A stretch of DNA of 64,000 nucleotides from Poecilobothrus nobilitatus. Taxonomy: Eukaryota > Arthropoda > Insecta > Diptera > Dolichopodidae. Made by a program: the position numbers and the translations under genes. How positions within the stretch are numbered: position 1 is the first letter of the stretch; every line of letters starts with the position of its first letter. Below are positions 21,055 through 35,067 of this stretch, piece by piece. The notes under the pieces were generated by a model. The model saw nothing but the letters and a program-made list of their open reading frames with translations, was not told the DNA's origin and did no database searches. The stretch covers positions 106,933,685-106,997,684 of the forward strand of contig OX352773.1 of the NCBI GenBank assembly GCA_947095535.1, read 5' to 3'.

Positions 21055-21789
21055 AACGCGAAATTCAAACTGTACAATTTTTGTTAGCAGATTCAATATT
21101 ATTAACGTTGTTTGCTTTGTCTTTGTTTACAGTTTTAATTGCCTTTACTTCTAATATTTTTGAATGAACCTACATATGTACATTATATCTAGATGCATGT
21201 AAGCTATCTTTCCTGTAAACTTAAATTCATAAATTATAAATTCCGTTTTTTCTATATTACTTGAATTGTTCTGTCAAATAAACAAAAGTGTCAAATTACA
21301 ATTCTTACATTTATATATTTTTTTCTTCATATAATTTTTACTGTTGCATAATTACAACTAGTTATTTCCAACTGTACAAAATATAATAAAATATTATCCA
21401 ACTGTGTTTTTTTATTTATTTTTTACTTTTCAGTGCTTGTGAAGCTAAATTTGGCGCAGTCGGTATAACTGCCGACGGTAAAATAGCTTTCCGCATCTTG
21501 TAATTGAAAAAATTCTCTATTTTTAATGGATATGATTATTTCATTATTTATCCAACAGTTTGATCTAGATATGCATGAGCGAGTTCTAGTTGAATCTGAT
21601 TTGGCTCTTTTTAGTATTTCAATTAATGTTTCAATTTTTACGTTCGTTAACCGATTTGTGGCGATTTAGTCATGTTCCGATAGTCGACCACGTTGTAGTT
21701 AGTTAATACCATGCCATTAATTTCTTAATAACTTTATGGTCAAACGCCGCTATACACTTAGCTCAACATTAATATTATGTATCTTGTTA

Positions 21790-22500
21790 CAGAGATTGGT
21801 GATCACGTCGTCGATTAATGTGGCTGATTTGTAGTTCTGGTAACATTCATGTTATCAAGGATGTTAACAATACCGGCTGTAGTACTCTATGTTGTATCAA
21901 TGTATTTAATAGACAAGAAATATTTTTTCAACAAGTTAATATTTGAATCACCAACAAAAATGATGTTGTGATAGTCATCGATTATGTTCTCCATAAATTG
22001 ATCCATAAGCCGAAGTTTCGTGTTTGCCACCGCATTTACCACATTTTGTTTCTGAAGAACATTTGACTTGAAAATAGCCGTAGTCGATGCATTTACTACA
22101 TCTAGGTGCATAAAAATGTTCACTAACGTAAAGGCGCCGCCCCTTTCAAAATGTCACCGTTAGGAGACAACCCAGCTTTGATAATAACTCCTCCAATTTT
22201 TTGTGGAACGAATATCTGCAACCGATAATCTTAGTTTAGCCGGATGAATGTGCTACTAAATTTTTTGAATTGCAACATGGTTTAGAATCGCTATTTATTG
22301 GCTTAAGAAAATATTTTGGATATTTTGTTTACTTTTTCGCGTCTAAAGCTTAGCCAGATCCGCATAGGAAGGCACTGCACTTGTTTCGCTTTGAATTTGT
22401 ACTTGATCCGCTATACCTATGATTTTTTTTTCTAGTCCCTCCAGCTTCTTGATCATAACCTCCTGCCTATCTCCCATCTCATCGACCATATAATTTCTTT
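21790..22500 (-). pseudogene. LINE ORF1/endonuclease scrap with internal deletion
   Basis: The minus strand carries the N-terminal segment near 22480-22350. A joint at 22136-22140 (GGCGCCGCC|CCTTTC) removes the ORF1 middle, and the knuckle remnant and FVGDSNINLLKK follow near 21920-22120. It is non-coding. Confidence 0.6.
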
Positions 22501-22779
22501 GAAAAGTTTTATTTTTATTAAAATTTTAAAAGACTTATGCAAAAAGGAAAAATATTAATATGGAATAAGGAATTTTTTCTTACGTATTTATAAAATTAAT
22601 TTCTACATAATATTTATATTACAATTTGAATATTTATTTTCATAGCTTTTTGAATATTTTCTAAATTAAAAAATTTACTTATTCGAAAGAAAATAAAACC
22701 AAAAAATTAAATGAAAAGGAAAAACTTTTTAAAAATAATAAAAACAGGAAAATTTATTAAATGAATAATATTTCGCTTT

Positions 22780-24830
22780 TTCTACTTGCTGTGCGTGTTA
22801 ACAGTTGGCAGTTTAAATTTGTTACACAAAATCACTTTAAAAAAGTTTTGTTCACAAGATCACCTCAAAAATTTCTAATGTTCCAATAGTTTATAAAGTT
22901 TTTTATTCAACCAGGAAATTTTTTTTTAATTATTTATTTTGAATCTGTTATTGATTTGTTTTAATTTACACAAAAATTTCATATGTAAAATGTTATTTAG
23001 TTCATTTTAAATTTTTTATAGTTTGTAATTAGTTAAACTTTATTCCTTCAGGTCTAATTAATAATTAATTTACAAAAATGTTCTTTTACAATATTTGGCA
23101 AATTCTACTTGCATTTTTGCTGACGCTAACATATGTTTGTTACACGTGACTTTTATTTCTCAGGTAAATATATGTTCATTACTCGTTTGAATTTGTTTCC
23201 CAGGTAAATAATTATTCGGCAGGTTAATAACTTTTTAATAAAAATTGCAAAATTATTTTGAATTGATGAGAAATAAGTTTTAATTTGTTTCCTAGGTAAA
23301 TAAATTATGATTCAGCAGGTTAATAACTTTTAAATAAAAATCTTTTCTTTCGTTTTTTTATATCTCCAAAAATTTATATAATATATTATATTCTCTTGAT
23401 GATCGCGCGAAATGCAAACTGTACAATTTTTGTTAGCAGATTCAATATTATTAATGTTATGTTTGTTTTGTATTTGTATTTGTTTACAGTTTTTATTGCC
23501 TTTACTTCTAATATTTTTGAATGAACCTACATATGTACATTATTTCTAGATGTATGTTAGCTATCTTTCCTGTAAACTTAAATTCATAAATTATAAATCC
23601 CGTTTTTTCTATATTACTTAAATTGTTCTGTCAAATAAACAAAAGTGTCAAATTACAATTCTTACATTTATATATTTTTTCTTCATATAATTTTTACTGT
23701 CGCATAATTGCAACTAGTTATTTCCAACTGTACAAAATATAATAAAATATTATCCAACTGTACAAATTATTTATAAAATAAAAGTACAACTATAATTGGG
23801 TCGACTGAGTAAAGTTTATAGATATAAAACATAAAATTATTTAAATTAGCTGTCAATACAACATTATGTTTTAAATTAAGTTATTATGTAAATTAAAAAA
23901 TTAAGTTAAAGTAAATTATTGTGCTTTTTTTATTTATTTTTTTCTTTTCGGTGCTTGTGAATCTAAATTTGGCTCAGTCGGTATAACTGCCGACGGTAAA
24001 ACAGCTTTCTGCATCTCGTAATTGAAAAAATTCTCTATTTTTAATGGATATGATTATTTTATTATTTATCCAACAGTTTAATCTCGACATGCGTGAGCCA
24101 GTTCTAGTTGAATCTGATTTGACTCTTTTTAGTATTTCAATTAATGTTTCAATTTTTACTTTCGTTAACCGATTTGTGGCGATTTAGTCATGTTCCGATA
24201 GTCAACCACGTTGTAGTTAGTTAATACGATACCATTAATATCTTAATGACTTTATGGTCAAACGCCGCTATACACTTAGCTCAACATTAATATTAAGTAT
24301 CTTGTTCCAGAGATTGGTGATCGCGTCGTCGATTAATGTGGCTGGTTTGTAGTTCTGGTAGCATTCATGTTATCAAGGATGTTAATAATACCGGCTGTAG
24401 TACTCTATGTCGTATCAATGTATTTAATAGACATGCAATATTTTTTCAACAAGTTAATATTTGTATCACCAACAAAAATGATGTTGTGATAGTCATCGAT
24501 TATGTTCTCCATAAATTGATCCATAAGCCGAAGTTTCGTGTTTGCCACCGCATTTACCACATTTTGTTTCTGAATAACATTTGACTTGAAAATAGCCGTA
24601 GTCGCTGCATTTACTACATCTAGGTGCATAATAATGTTTATTAACGTAATGGCTCCGTCACCCAACGTTAATATAAGTGTTGATAATTTTGTTAAATGTC
24701 GACTTCTTACATTCAATAATGTACCTGTAGCTGATTGCCATACTTCTTCTTGTAAATAATTTTGCATTCGTCGGTGTTATCTACATTTGCATTTTGCGCT
24801 ATTACTCATTCCATCAGCAGGATATCTGAT
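22780..24830. repeat. Segmental repeat, right copy (pair of 10670-12715)
   Basis: Near-identical to the left copy, with the same GCTCAGTCGG variant and the same LINE insert. It ends at ATATCTGAT|AGGTTAATAAC (24828-24832), where the next 1510-bp duplication begins in the middle of a core. Confidence 0.8.
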
Positions 24831-26260
24831 AGGTTAATAACTTTTAAATAAAAATCTTTTCTTTCGTTTTTTTATATCTCCAAAAATTTATATAATATAT
24901 TATATTCTCTTGATGATCGCGCGAAATGCAAACTGTACAATTTTTGTTAGCAGATTCAATATTATTAATGTTATGTTTGTTTTGTATTTGTTTACAGTTT
25001 TTATTGCCTTTACTTCTAATATTTTTGAATGAACCTACATATGTACATTATTTCTAGATGTATGTTAGCTATCTTTCCTATAAACTTAAATTCATAAATT
25101 ATAAATTCCGTTTTTTCTATATTACTTAAATTGTTCTTTCAAATAAACAAAAGTGTCAAATTACAATTCTTACATTTATATATTTTTTCTTCATATAATT
25201 TTTACTGTCGCATAATTGCAACTAGTTATTTCCAACTGTACAAAATATAATAAAATATTATCCAACTGTACAAATTATTTATAAAATAAAAGTACAACTA
25301 TAATTGGGTCATTACTGAGTAAAGTTTATAGATATAAAACATAAAATTATTTAAATTAGCTGTCAATACAAAATTATGTTTTAAATTAAGTTATTATGTA
25401 AATTAAAAAATTAAGTTAAAGTAAATTATTGTGCTTTTTTTATTTATTTTTTTCTTTTCGGTGCTTGTGAATCTAAATTTGGCTCAGTCGGTATAACTGT
25501 CGACGGTAAAACAGCTTTCTGCATCTCGTAATTGAAAAAATTCTCTATTTTTAATGGATATGATTATTTTATTATTTATCCAACAGTTTAATCTAGACAT
25601 GCATGAGCGAGTTCTAGTTGAATCTAATTTGACTCTTTTTAGTATTTCAATTAATGTTTCAATTTTTACTTTCGTTAACCGATTTGTGGCGATTAAGTCA
25701 TGTTCCGATAGTCAACCACGTTGTAGTTAGTTAATACCATACCATTAATATCTTAATGACTTTATGGTCAAACGCCGCTATACACTCAGCTCAACATTGA
25801 TATTAAGTATCTTGTTCCAGAGATTGGTGATCGCGTCGTCGATTAACGTGGCTGGTTTGTAGTTCTGATAGCATTCATGTTATCAAGGATGTTAATAATA
25901 CCGGCTGTAGTACTCTATGTCGTATCAATGTATTTAATAGACATGCAATATTTTTTCAACAAGTTAATATTTGTATCACCAACAAAAATGATGTTGTGAT
26001 AGTCATCGATTATGTTCTCCATAAATTGATCCATAAGCCGAAGTTTCGTGTTTGCCACCGCATTTACCACATTTTGTTTCTGAATAACATTTGACTTGAA
26101 AATAGCCGTAGTCACTGCATTTACTACATCTAGGTGCATAATAATGTTTACTAACGTAATGGCTCCGCCACCCAACGTTAACATAAGTGTTGATAATTTT
26201 GTTAAATGTCGACTTCTTACATTCAATAATGTACATGTAGCTGATTGTCATACTTTATTC
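23321..26260. repeat. Tandem duplication, about 1510-bp period
   Basis: The segment starting AGGTTAATAACTTTTAAATAA at about 23320 is repeated from 24831; matching LINE frames at 24405 and 25915 are exactly 1510 bp apart. The second copy keeps GGTCATTACTGAG where the first has GGTCGACTGAG, so they have diverged slightly or the first arose from another variant. Confidence 0.8.
24310..24830 (-). pseudogene. LINE zinc-knuckle and endonuclease scrap
   Basis: A near-identical copy of 12190-12715 on the minus strand, with CSKCSDYGYFQVKC, CGKCGGKHE and FVGDTNINLLKK in separate frames. The ORF1 N-terminal part is cut off at 24830. Confidence 0.65.
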
Positions 26261-26800
26261 CATCAGCAGGGCATCTGATTCAAATTCTTCTTCAACGCGT
26301 GTTAATCTTGTTCTGGGCTCCTTATTTTCGTTGGTTGTGATTTATCATTGGTTGTGTAGTCGTCATTCTTTATTTTTCCTAGCTCCGCTTTCAAAATGTC
26401 ACCGTTAGGAGTCAACCCAGGTTTGATAATAACTCCTCCAATTTTTTTGTGGAACGAATATCTGCAACCGATAATCTTAGTTTAGCCGGATGAATGGGCT
26501 ACTAAATTTTTTGAATTGCAACACCTGTTTTATCGATGATCGATGTATTGCAACACCTGGTTTAATCGCTATTTATTGGCTTAAGAAAATATTTTGGATA
26601 TTTGGTTTAGTTTTTCGCGTCTTAAGCTTAGCCAGATCCGCATAGGAAGGCACTGCACTTGTTTCGCTTTGAATTTGTACTTGATCCGCTATACCTATGA
26701 TTTTTTTTCTAGTCCCTCCAGCTTCTTGATCATGACCTCCTGCTTATCTGACATCTCATCGACCATATAATTTCTTTGAAAAGTTTTATTTTTATTGAAA
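25815..26800 (-). pseudogene. LINE ORF1 and endonuclease scrap
   Basis: This minus-strand copy has the N-terminal segment near 26760, a disrupted middle (a small duplication around ATCGATGATCGATG at 26524), knuckles near 26070-26170 and FVGDTNINLLKK near 25960-26000. A deletion near 26255 joins the middle domain to the knuckle part. It is non-coding. Confidence 0.65.
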
Positions 26801-27654
26801 TTTTAAAAGACTTATGCAAAAAGGAAAAATGTTAGTATGGAATAAGGAATTTTTTCTTACGTATTTATAAAATTAATTTCTACAAAATATTCATATTACA
26901 ATTTGAATATTTATTTTCATAGCTTTTTGAATATTTTTTAAATTAAAAAACTTACTTATCAAAAGAAAAAAACACCAAAAAATTAAATGAAAAGGAAAGG
27001 AAAATTTTTTTAAAAATAAAAAAAAGAAAATTTATTATATGAATAATATTTCCTTTTCTCTACTTGCTGTGCGTGTTACCGCTTGGCAGTTTAAATTTGT
27101 TACACAAAATCACTTTAGAAAAGTTTTGTTAACAAGATCACTCCAAAAATTTCTAATGTTCCAATAGTTCAAAAAGTTTTTTATTCGCCCAGGAAATTTT
27201 TTTTTTTTAAATTATTTACTTTGAATCTGTTATTGATTTGTTTTAAGTTACACAAAAATTTCATATGTAAAATGTTATTTAGCTCATTTTAAATTTTTTA
27301 TAGTTTGTAATTAGTTAAACTTTATTCCTTGAGGTCTAATTAAAAATTAATTTACAAAAACGTTCTTTTAAATTTTGGCAAATTCTACTTGCATTTTTGT
27401 TTGCGCAAACATATGTTTGTTAAGCGTGACTTTTATTTCCCAGGTAAATATGTGTTTATTACTCGTTTGAATTTGTTTTCCAGGTAAATAATTATTCGCC
27501 AGGTTAATAACTTTTTACTAAAAATTGTAAAATTATTTTGAATTGATGAGAAATAAGTTTTAATTTGTTTCCTAGGTAAATAAATGATGATTCAGCAGGT
27601 TAATAACTTTTAAATAACAATATTTTCTTTCGTTTTTTTATATCACCACAAATT

Positions 27655-27700
27655 TATATAATATATTATATTCTCTATAATATATTATATTATGTTGATC
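27655..27700. repeat. Duplicated AT palindrome
   Basis: TATAATATATTATAT is present twice, separated by TCTC, where other monomers have it once before TCTCTTGTTGATCGCG. The duplication is centred on the palindrome. Confidence 0.85.
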
Positions 27701-28574
27701 GCGCGAAATTCAAACTGTACAATTTGTGTTAGCAGATTATTAATGTTACGTTTGTTTACAGTTTTTCTTGCCTTTACTTCTAATCTTTTTGAATGAACCT
27801 ACATATGTACATTATTTCTAGATGTATGTAAGCTATCTTTCCTGTAAACTTAAATTCATAAATTATAAATTCCGTTTTTTCTATATTACTTAAATTGCTC
27901 TGTCAAATAAACAAAAGTGGCAAATTACAATTCTTATATTTACATATTTTTTTTGTTCATAAAATTTTACTGTCGCATAATTGCAACTAGTTATTTCCAA
28001 CTGTACAAAATATAATAAAATATTATCCACCAGTACAAATTATTTATAAAATAAAAGTACAGCTATAGTTGGGTCATTACTGAGTAAAGTTTATACCTAT
28101 AAAACATAAAATTATTTAAATTAGCTGTCAATACAAAATTATGTTTTAAATTAAGTTATTATGTAAATTAAAAAATTAAGTTAAAGCTAATTATAGTGCT
28201 TTTTTTATTTTTTTCTTTTCAGTTTTTGTGAAGGTAAATTTGGCGCCGTCGGTATAGTTGCCGAAGGTAAAACAGCTTTCTGCATCTCGTAATTGAAAAA
28301 ATTCTCTATTTTTTATGGATATGATTATTTCATTATTTATCCAACAGTTTGATCTAGACATGCATGAGCGAGTTCTAGTAGAATCTGATTTGGCTCTTTT
28401 TAGTATTTCAGTTAATGTTTAAATTTTTTACGTTCGTTAACCGATTTGTGGTGAGTTAGTTCATGTTCCGATAGTCAACCACGTTGTAGTTAGTTAATAC
28501 CATAGCTTTAATATCTTAATGACTTTATGGTCAAACGCCGCTATACACTTAGCTCATCATTAATATTATGTATC

Positions 28575-29480
28575 TTGTTACAAAGATTGGTGAGACAGAG
28601 TCGTCGATTAATGTGGCTGATTTGTAGGTAACATTCGTGTTATCAAGGATGTTAACAATACGGGCTGTAGTACTCTATGTTGTATCAATGTAATTAATAG
28701 ACGTGCAATATTTTTTCAACAAGTCAATATTTCATCACCAACAAAAATAATGTTGTGATAGTCATCGATTATGTTTTCCATAAATTGATCCATAAGCAGA
28801 AGTTTCGTGTTTGCAATCGCATTTACAACATTTTGCTTCTGAAGTACATTTGACTTCAAAATAGCCGCAGTCGCTGCATTTACTACATCTAATTGCATAA
28901 AAATGTTCACTAACATAATGGCTCCGCCACCCAACTTTAATATAAGTGTTGATGATTTTGTTAAATGTCGACTTCTTACATTCAATAATGTAACTGTTCC
29001 TGATTGTCATACTTCTTCTTGTGAATAATTTTGCATTCGTCAGTGTTATTTACATTTGCATTTTGCGCTATTATTTATTCCATCAGCAGGACATCTGATT
29101 CAAATTCTTCTTCAATGCGTGTTAGTCTTATTCTGGGATTTCTTATTTTCGTATCATTGATTGTGTACTCGTCATCCTTCATTTTTGCTAGCTCCGCTTT
29201 CAAAATGTCACCGTGAGAAGACAACCCATGTTTGATAATAACACCTCCAATTTTTTTGTGGAACGAATATCTGCCTTAGTTTAGCCGGATGAATGTGCTA
29301 CTAAATTTTTGAATTGCAACACCTGGTTTAGAATCGCTATTTATTGGATTAAGAAAAAAATTTGGGTATTTGGTTTATTTTTTCCCGTCTTAAGCTTAGC
29401 TAGATCCGCATAGGAAGGAACTGTGGTGGTTTCGCTTTGAATTTGTACTTGATCCTCTATACCTATCATTTTTCCTCTAG
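28575..29480 (-). pseudogene. LINE ORF1 and endonuclease scrap
   Basis: This minus-strand copy has a changed first knuckle (CSKCSDCGYFEVKC near 28860) and a second reading CCKCDCKHE. The endonuclease motif is cut (FVGDEIL). An N-terminal segment lies near 29370-29470. It is non-coding. Confidence 0.6.
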
Positions 29481-30700
29481 TCCCTCCAGCTAGAGGAAAT
29501 TTCCTTTTCTCTACTTGAATTTTCCTTTTCTCTACTTGTTGTGCGTGTTACCGGTTGGCAGTTTAAATTTGTTACACAAAATCACTTTAGAAAAGTTTTG
29601 TTCACAAGATCACTCCAAAAATTTCTTATGTTCCAATAGTTCAAAAAGTTGTTGTTACAGAGATTGGTGAGACAGAGTCGTCGATTAATGTGGCTGATTT
29701 GTGGTTCTGGTAACATTCATGTTATCAAGCATGTTAACAATACGGGCTGTAGTACTCTATGTTGTATCAATGTAATTAATAGACGTGCAATATTTTTTCA
29801 ACAAGTCAATATTTCATCACCAACAAAAATAATGTTGTGATACTCATCGATTATGTTTTCCATAAATTGATCCATAAGCAGAAGTTTCGTGTTTGCCATC
29901 GCATTTACCACTTTTTTTTTCTGAAGTACATTTGACTTGAAAATAGCCGTAGTCGCTGCATTTACTACATCTAGGTGCATTAAAATATTCACTAACATAA
30001 TGGCTCCGCTACCCAACGTTAATATAAGTGTTGATGATTTTGTTAAATGTCGACTTCTTACATTCAATAATGTCTCTGTTCCCGATTGTCATACTTCTTC
30101 TTGTGAATAATTTTGCATTCGTCAGTGTTATCTACATTTGCATATTGCGCTATTATTTATTCCATCAGTAAGACATCTGATTCAAATTCTTCTTCAACGC
30201 ATGTTAATCTTATTCTGAGATTTCTTATTTTCGTATGATTGATTGTGTACTCGTCATCCTTGAATTTTCCTAGCTCCGCTTTCAAAATGTCACCGTGAAA
30301 AGAAAACCCATGTTTGATAATAACACCTCCAATTTTTTTGTGAAACGAATATCTACAACTGATAATCTTAGTTTAGCCGGATGAATGTGGTACTAAATTT
30401 TTTGAATTGCAACACCTGGTTTAGAATCGCTATTTATTGGCTTAAGAAAATATTTTGGATATTTGGTTTACTTTTTCTCGTCTTAAGCTTAGCCAGATCC
30501 GCATAGGAAGGAACTGCAGTGTTTTCGCTTTGAATTTGTACTTGATCCGCTATATCTATAAGTTTTCCTCTATTCCCTCCAGCTAGAGGAAATTTTCTTT
30601 TCTCTACTTGAATTTTCCTTTTCTCTACTTTTTGTGCGTGTTACCGGTTGGCAATTTAAATTTGTTACACAAAATCACTTTAGAAAAGTTTTGTTCACAA
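28577..30700. repeat. Tandem duplication, about 1082-bp period, carrying LINE segment
   Basis: TTGGTGAGACAGAGTCGTCG occurs at about 28588 and 29664, and matching frames at 28716 and 29798 are 1082 bp apart. Both copies share the unusual GAGACAGAGTCG (elsewhere GATCACGTCG) and a doubled TTTTCCTTTTCTCTACTTG at their right ends. Confidence 0.8.
29650..30590 (-). pseudogene. LINE ORF1 and endonuclease scrap, duplicate of the previous copy
   Basis: Same parts and same truncated FVGDEIL motif as 28575-29480 on the minus strand, with further substitutions. It is the last array copy that retains the ORF1 middle domain. Confidence 0.6.
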
Positions 30701-33700
30701 GATCACTTCAAAAATTTCTAATGTTCCAATAGTTTAAAAAGTTTTTTATTCGACTAGGAAATTTTTTTTTAATTTTTTACTTTGAATCTGTTATTGATTT
30801 GTTTTAAGTTACACAAAAATTTCATATGTAAAATGCTATATAGTTCATTGTAAATTTTTTATAGTTTTTAATTAGTTAAACTTTATCCCTTCAGGTCTAA
30901 TTAATAATTAATTTACAAAAAAGTACTTTTACAATATTGGGCAAATTCTACTTGCATTTTTGCTGACGCAAACATATGTTTGTGACGCGTAACTTTTATT
31001 TCCCAGGTAAACATATGTTTATTACGCTTTTGAATTTGTTTCCCAGGTAAACAAATTATGATTCGACAGGTTAATAACTTTTTAATAAAAATTGAGAAAT
31101 TATTTTGAATTGATGAGAAATAAGTTTTAATTTGTTTCCTAGGTAAATAAATGATGATTCGGCAGGTTAATAACTTTTCAATAAAAATTTTTTCTTTCGT
31201 TTTTTAAGTCAACAAAACTTTATATAATATATTATATTCTTTTGTTGATCGCACAAAATTCAAACTGTACAATTTTTGTTAGCAGATTCAATATTATTAA
31301 CGTTGTGTTTGTTTTGTATTTCAAACTGTACAATTTTTTTTAGCATATTCAATATTATTAACGTTAAGTTTGTTTTGTATTTGTTTACAGTTTTTATTGC
31401 CTTTATTTCTAATATTTTTGAATGAAGACAAAAAAAATAGTGTACTTACATTTGTACACTATTTATGGATGTATGTAAGTTATCTATCCTGTAAACTTAA
31501 ATTCGTAAATTATAAATTCCGTTTTTTCTATATTACTTAAATTGTTCTGTCAAATAAACAAAAGTGTCAAATTACAATTCTTACATTTATATATTTTTTT
31601 TCTTCATGTAATTTTTACTGTCTTATAATTGCAACTAGTTATTTCCAACTTGCAACTAGTTATTTACTGTCTTAATTGCAACTAGTTATTTACTTTCTTA
31701 TAATTGCAACTAGTTATTTCCAACAAAATATAATAAAATATTATCCACCTATACAAATTATTTATAAAATAAAAGTACAGCTATAATTTGGTCGTTACTG
31801 AGTAAAGTTATAACTATAAAACATAAATTTTTTTATATTAGCTGTCAATACAAAATTATGTTTTAAATTAAGTTATTATGTAAGTAAAATAAATTATTGT
31901 GTTTTTTTTATTTATTTTTTTCTTTTCAGTGCTTGTGAACCTAAATTTGGCGCAGTCGGTATAATTGCCGACGATAAAGCAGCTTTCTGCATCGCGTAAT
32001 TGAAAAAACTGTGTTTCGCTTTTTTGTATTAACGATGTTGTGAATTTGCGTGATTTTTTGTACATTTGGTAAGCGTGTAAGTTATCCGTGTGCTTTTTAC
32101 ATTTTTTAAAGGGATGGTCTCGTTTTTTATGGATATGATTATTTCATTATTTATCCAACAGTTTGATCTAGACATGCGTGAGCGCGTTCTAGTTGAATCT
32201 AATTTGACTCTTTGTAGTATTTCAATAAACGTTTCAATTTTTACAAATATTTGACAAATTCTACTTGCATTTTTGCCGAACTGCAGTGGTTTCGCTTTGA
32301 ATTTGTACTTGTTCCGCTATATCTATAATTTTTCCGCTATTCCCTCCAGCTAGAGGAAATTTTCTTTTCTCTACTTGAATTTTCCTTTTCTCTACTTGCT
32401 GTGCGTGTTACCGGTTGGCAGTTTAAATTTGTTACACAAATCACTTTAGAAAGGTTTTGTTCACAAGATCACTTCAAAAATTTCTAGTGTTCCAATAGTT
32501 TAAAAAGTTTTTTATTCGACCAGGAAAATTTTTTTTTAATTATTGACGTTGAATCTGTTATTGATTTGTTTTAAGTTACACAAAAATTTCATACGTAAAA
32601 TGCTATATAGTTCACTTTAAATTTTTTATAGTTTGTAATTAGTTAAACTTTATTCCTTCAGGGCTAATTAATAATCAATTTACAAAAAAGTTCTTTTACA
32701 ATATTGGGCAAATTCAACTTGCATTTTTGCTGACGCAAACATATGTTTGTGACGCGTGACTTTTATTTCGCAGGTAAACATATATTTATTACGCTTTTGA
32801 ATTTGTTTCCCAGGTAAACAAATTATAATTCGGCAGGTTAATAACTTTTTAATAAAAATTGAGAAATTATTTTGAATTGATGAGAAATAAGTTTTAATTT
32901 GTTTCCTAGGTAAATAAATGATGATTCGGAAGGTTAATAACTTTTCAATAAAAATTTTTTCTTTCGTTTTTTTATATCTCCCAAAATTTATATAATACAT
33001 TATATTCTCTGTTGATCGCGCAAAATTCAAACTATACAATTTTTGTTAGCAGATTCAATATTATTAATGGTATGTTTGTTTTGTATTTGTTTACAGTTTT
33101 TATTGCCTTTACCTCTAATCTTTTTGAATGAAGAAAAAAAAATCATATAGCTACATTACATGTATTGCCTTTACTTCTAATATTTTTGAATGAACCTACA
33201 TATGTACATTTTTTATGGATGTATTTAAGTTATCTATCCTGTAAACTTAAATTGATAAATTCCGTTTTTTCTACTTAAATTGTTCTGTCAAATAAACAAA
33301 ATTGTCAAGTTACAATTCTTACATTTATATATTTTTTTTCTTCATATAATTTTTACTTTCACATAATTGCAACTAGTTATTTCCAACTGCACAAAATATA
33401 ATAAAATATTATCGACCTGTACAAATTATTTATAAAATAAAAGTACAGCTATTGATGGGGCATTACTGAGTAAAGTTTATACCTAAAAAATATAAAATTA
33501 TTTAAATTAGCTGTTATGCTTTAAAATGTAAATTCATTATGTAAATTAAAAAATTAAGTTAAAGTAAATTATACAAATTATTTATAAAATAAAAGTACAG
33601 CTATAATTTGGTCGTTACTGAGTAAAGTTTATACCTATAAAACATAAAATTATTTAAATTAGCTGTCAATACAAAATTATGTTTTAAATTAAGTTATTAT

Positions 33701-35067
33701 GTAAAGTAAAATTTTTAAACTAAATTTGGCGCAGTCGATATAATTGCCGACGGTAAAACAGTTTTCTGCATCGCATAATTGAAAAAATTCTGTTTCGCTT
33801 TTTTGTATTAACGATGATGTGAATTTGCGTGATTTTTTGTACATTTGGTTAGCGTGTAAGTTATCCGGGTGCTTTTTACATTTTTTAAAGCGATGGTCTC
33901 TATTTTTATGTATATGATTATTTCATTGTTTATCCAACAGCTTGATCTAGACATGCGTGAGCGCGTTCTAGTTGAATCTAATTTGGGTCTTTGTAGTATT
34001 TCAATAAATGTTTCAATTTTTACAAATATTTGCCAATTTCTACTTGCATTTTTGCTGACGCAAACATAATATGTTTGTTACGCGTGACTTTTTTTTCCCA
34101 GGTAAACATATGTTTATTACGCTTTTGAATTTGTTTCCCAGGTAAACAAATTATGATTCAGCAGGTTAATAACTTTTTAATAAAAATTGTGAAATTATTT
34201 TGAATTGATGAGAAATAAGTTTTAATTTGTTTCCTAGGTAAATAAATGATGATTCGAAAGGTTAATAACTTTTCAGTAAAAATTTTTTCTTTCGTTTTTT
34301 ATATCTCCAAAAATTTATATAATATATTATATTCTCTTGTTGATCGCGCAAAATGCAAACTATACAATTTTTGTTAGCAGATTCAATATTATTAATGTTA
34401 TGTTTGTTTTGTATTTGTTTACAGTTTTTATTGCCTTTACTTCTAATCTTTATGAATCAAGAAAAAAAAATCACATAGCTACATTACATTTATTGCCTTT
34501 ACTTCTAATATTTTTAAATGAACCTACATATGTACATTATTTATGTATTTAAGTTATCTATCCTGTAAACTAAAAAAAAACAAAAGTCAAATAAACAAAA
34601 GCGTCAAGTTACAACTCTTACATTTATATATTTTTTTTCTTCATATAATTTTTACTTTCACATAATTGCAACTAGTTATTACCAACTGTACAAAATATAA
34701 TAAAATATTATCCACCTGTACAAATTATATATAAAATAAAAGTACAGCTATAATTGGGTCATTACTGAGTAAAGTTTATACCTATAAAAAATAAAATTAT
34801 TTAAATTAGCTGTAAATACAAAATTATGTTTTAAATTAGGTTATTATATAAATTAAAAAATTAAGTTAAAGTAAATTATTGTGTTTTTTTTATTTATTTT
34901 TTTGTTGTCAGTGCTTGTGAAGATAAATTTGGCGCAGTTGGTATAATTGCCGACGGTAAAACAGCTTTCTGTATCTCGTAATTGAAAAATTCTCTATATT
35001 TGATGAATATCATTATTTCATTATTTATTCCACAGTTTGATCTAGACATGCATGAGCGAGTTCTAAT

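Larger units (their letters stand above)
21055..35065. repeat. Irregular array of the composite repeat, middle part
   Basis: The same family continues after the errantivirus. The core GTTATCTATCCTGTAAAC or close variants lie near 21205, 23565, 25068, 27835, 31484, 33231 and 34554. The antisense LINE segment is present in most units up to 30600 and is lost in the last two. Local tandem duplications of 1510 bp (23321-26260) and 1082 bp (28577-30700) are visible. From 31.4 kb the two monomer types A and B that build the regular array appear as single diverged copies. No host gene is seen. Confidence 0.85.

Noticed and set aside
31868..32065. 65-codon minus-strand frame (MYKKSRKFTTSL...), also at 40345, 43599, 46851 and 52854
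   Set aside because: Conserved only because the array units are near-identical. It overlaps the PBS-like site and pyrimidine tract, is absent in B monomers, and the copies differ by frame-changing indels at their ends.
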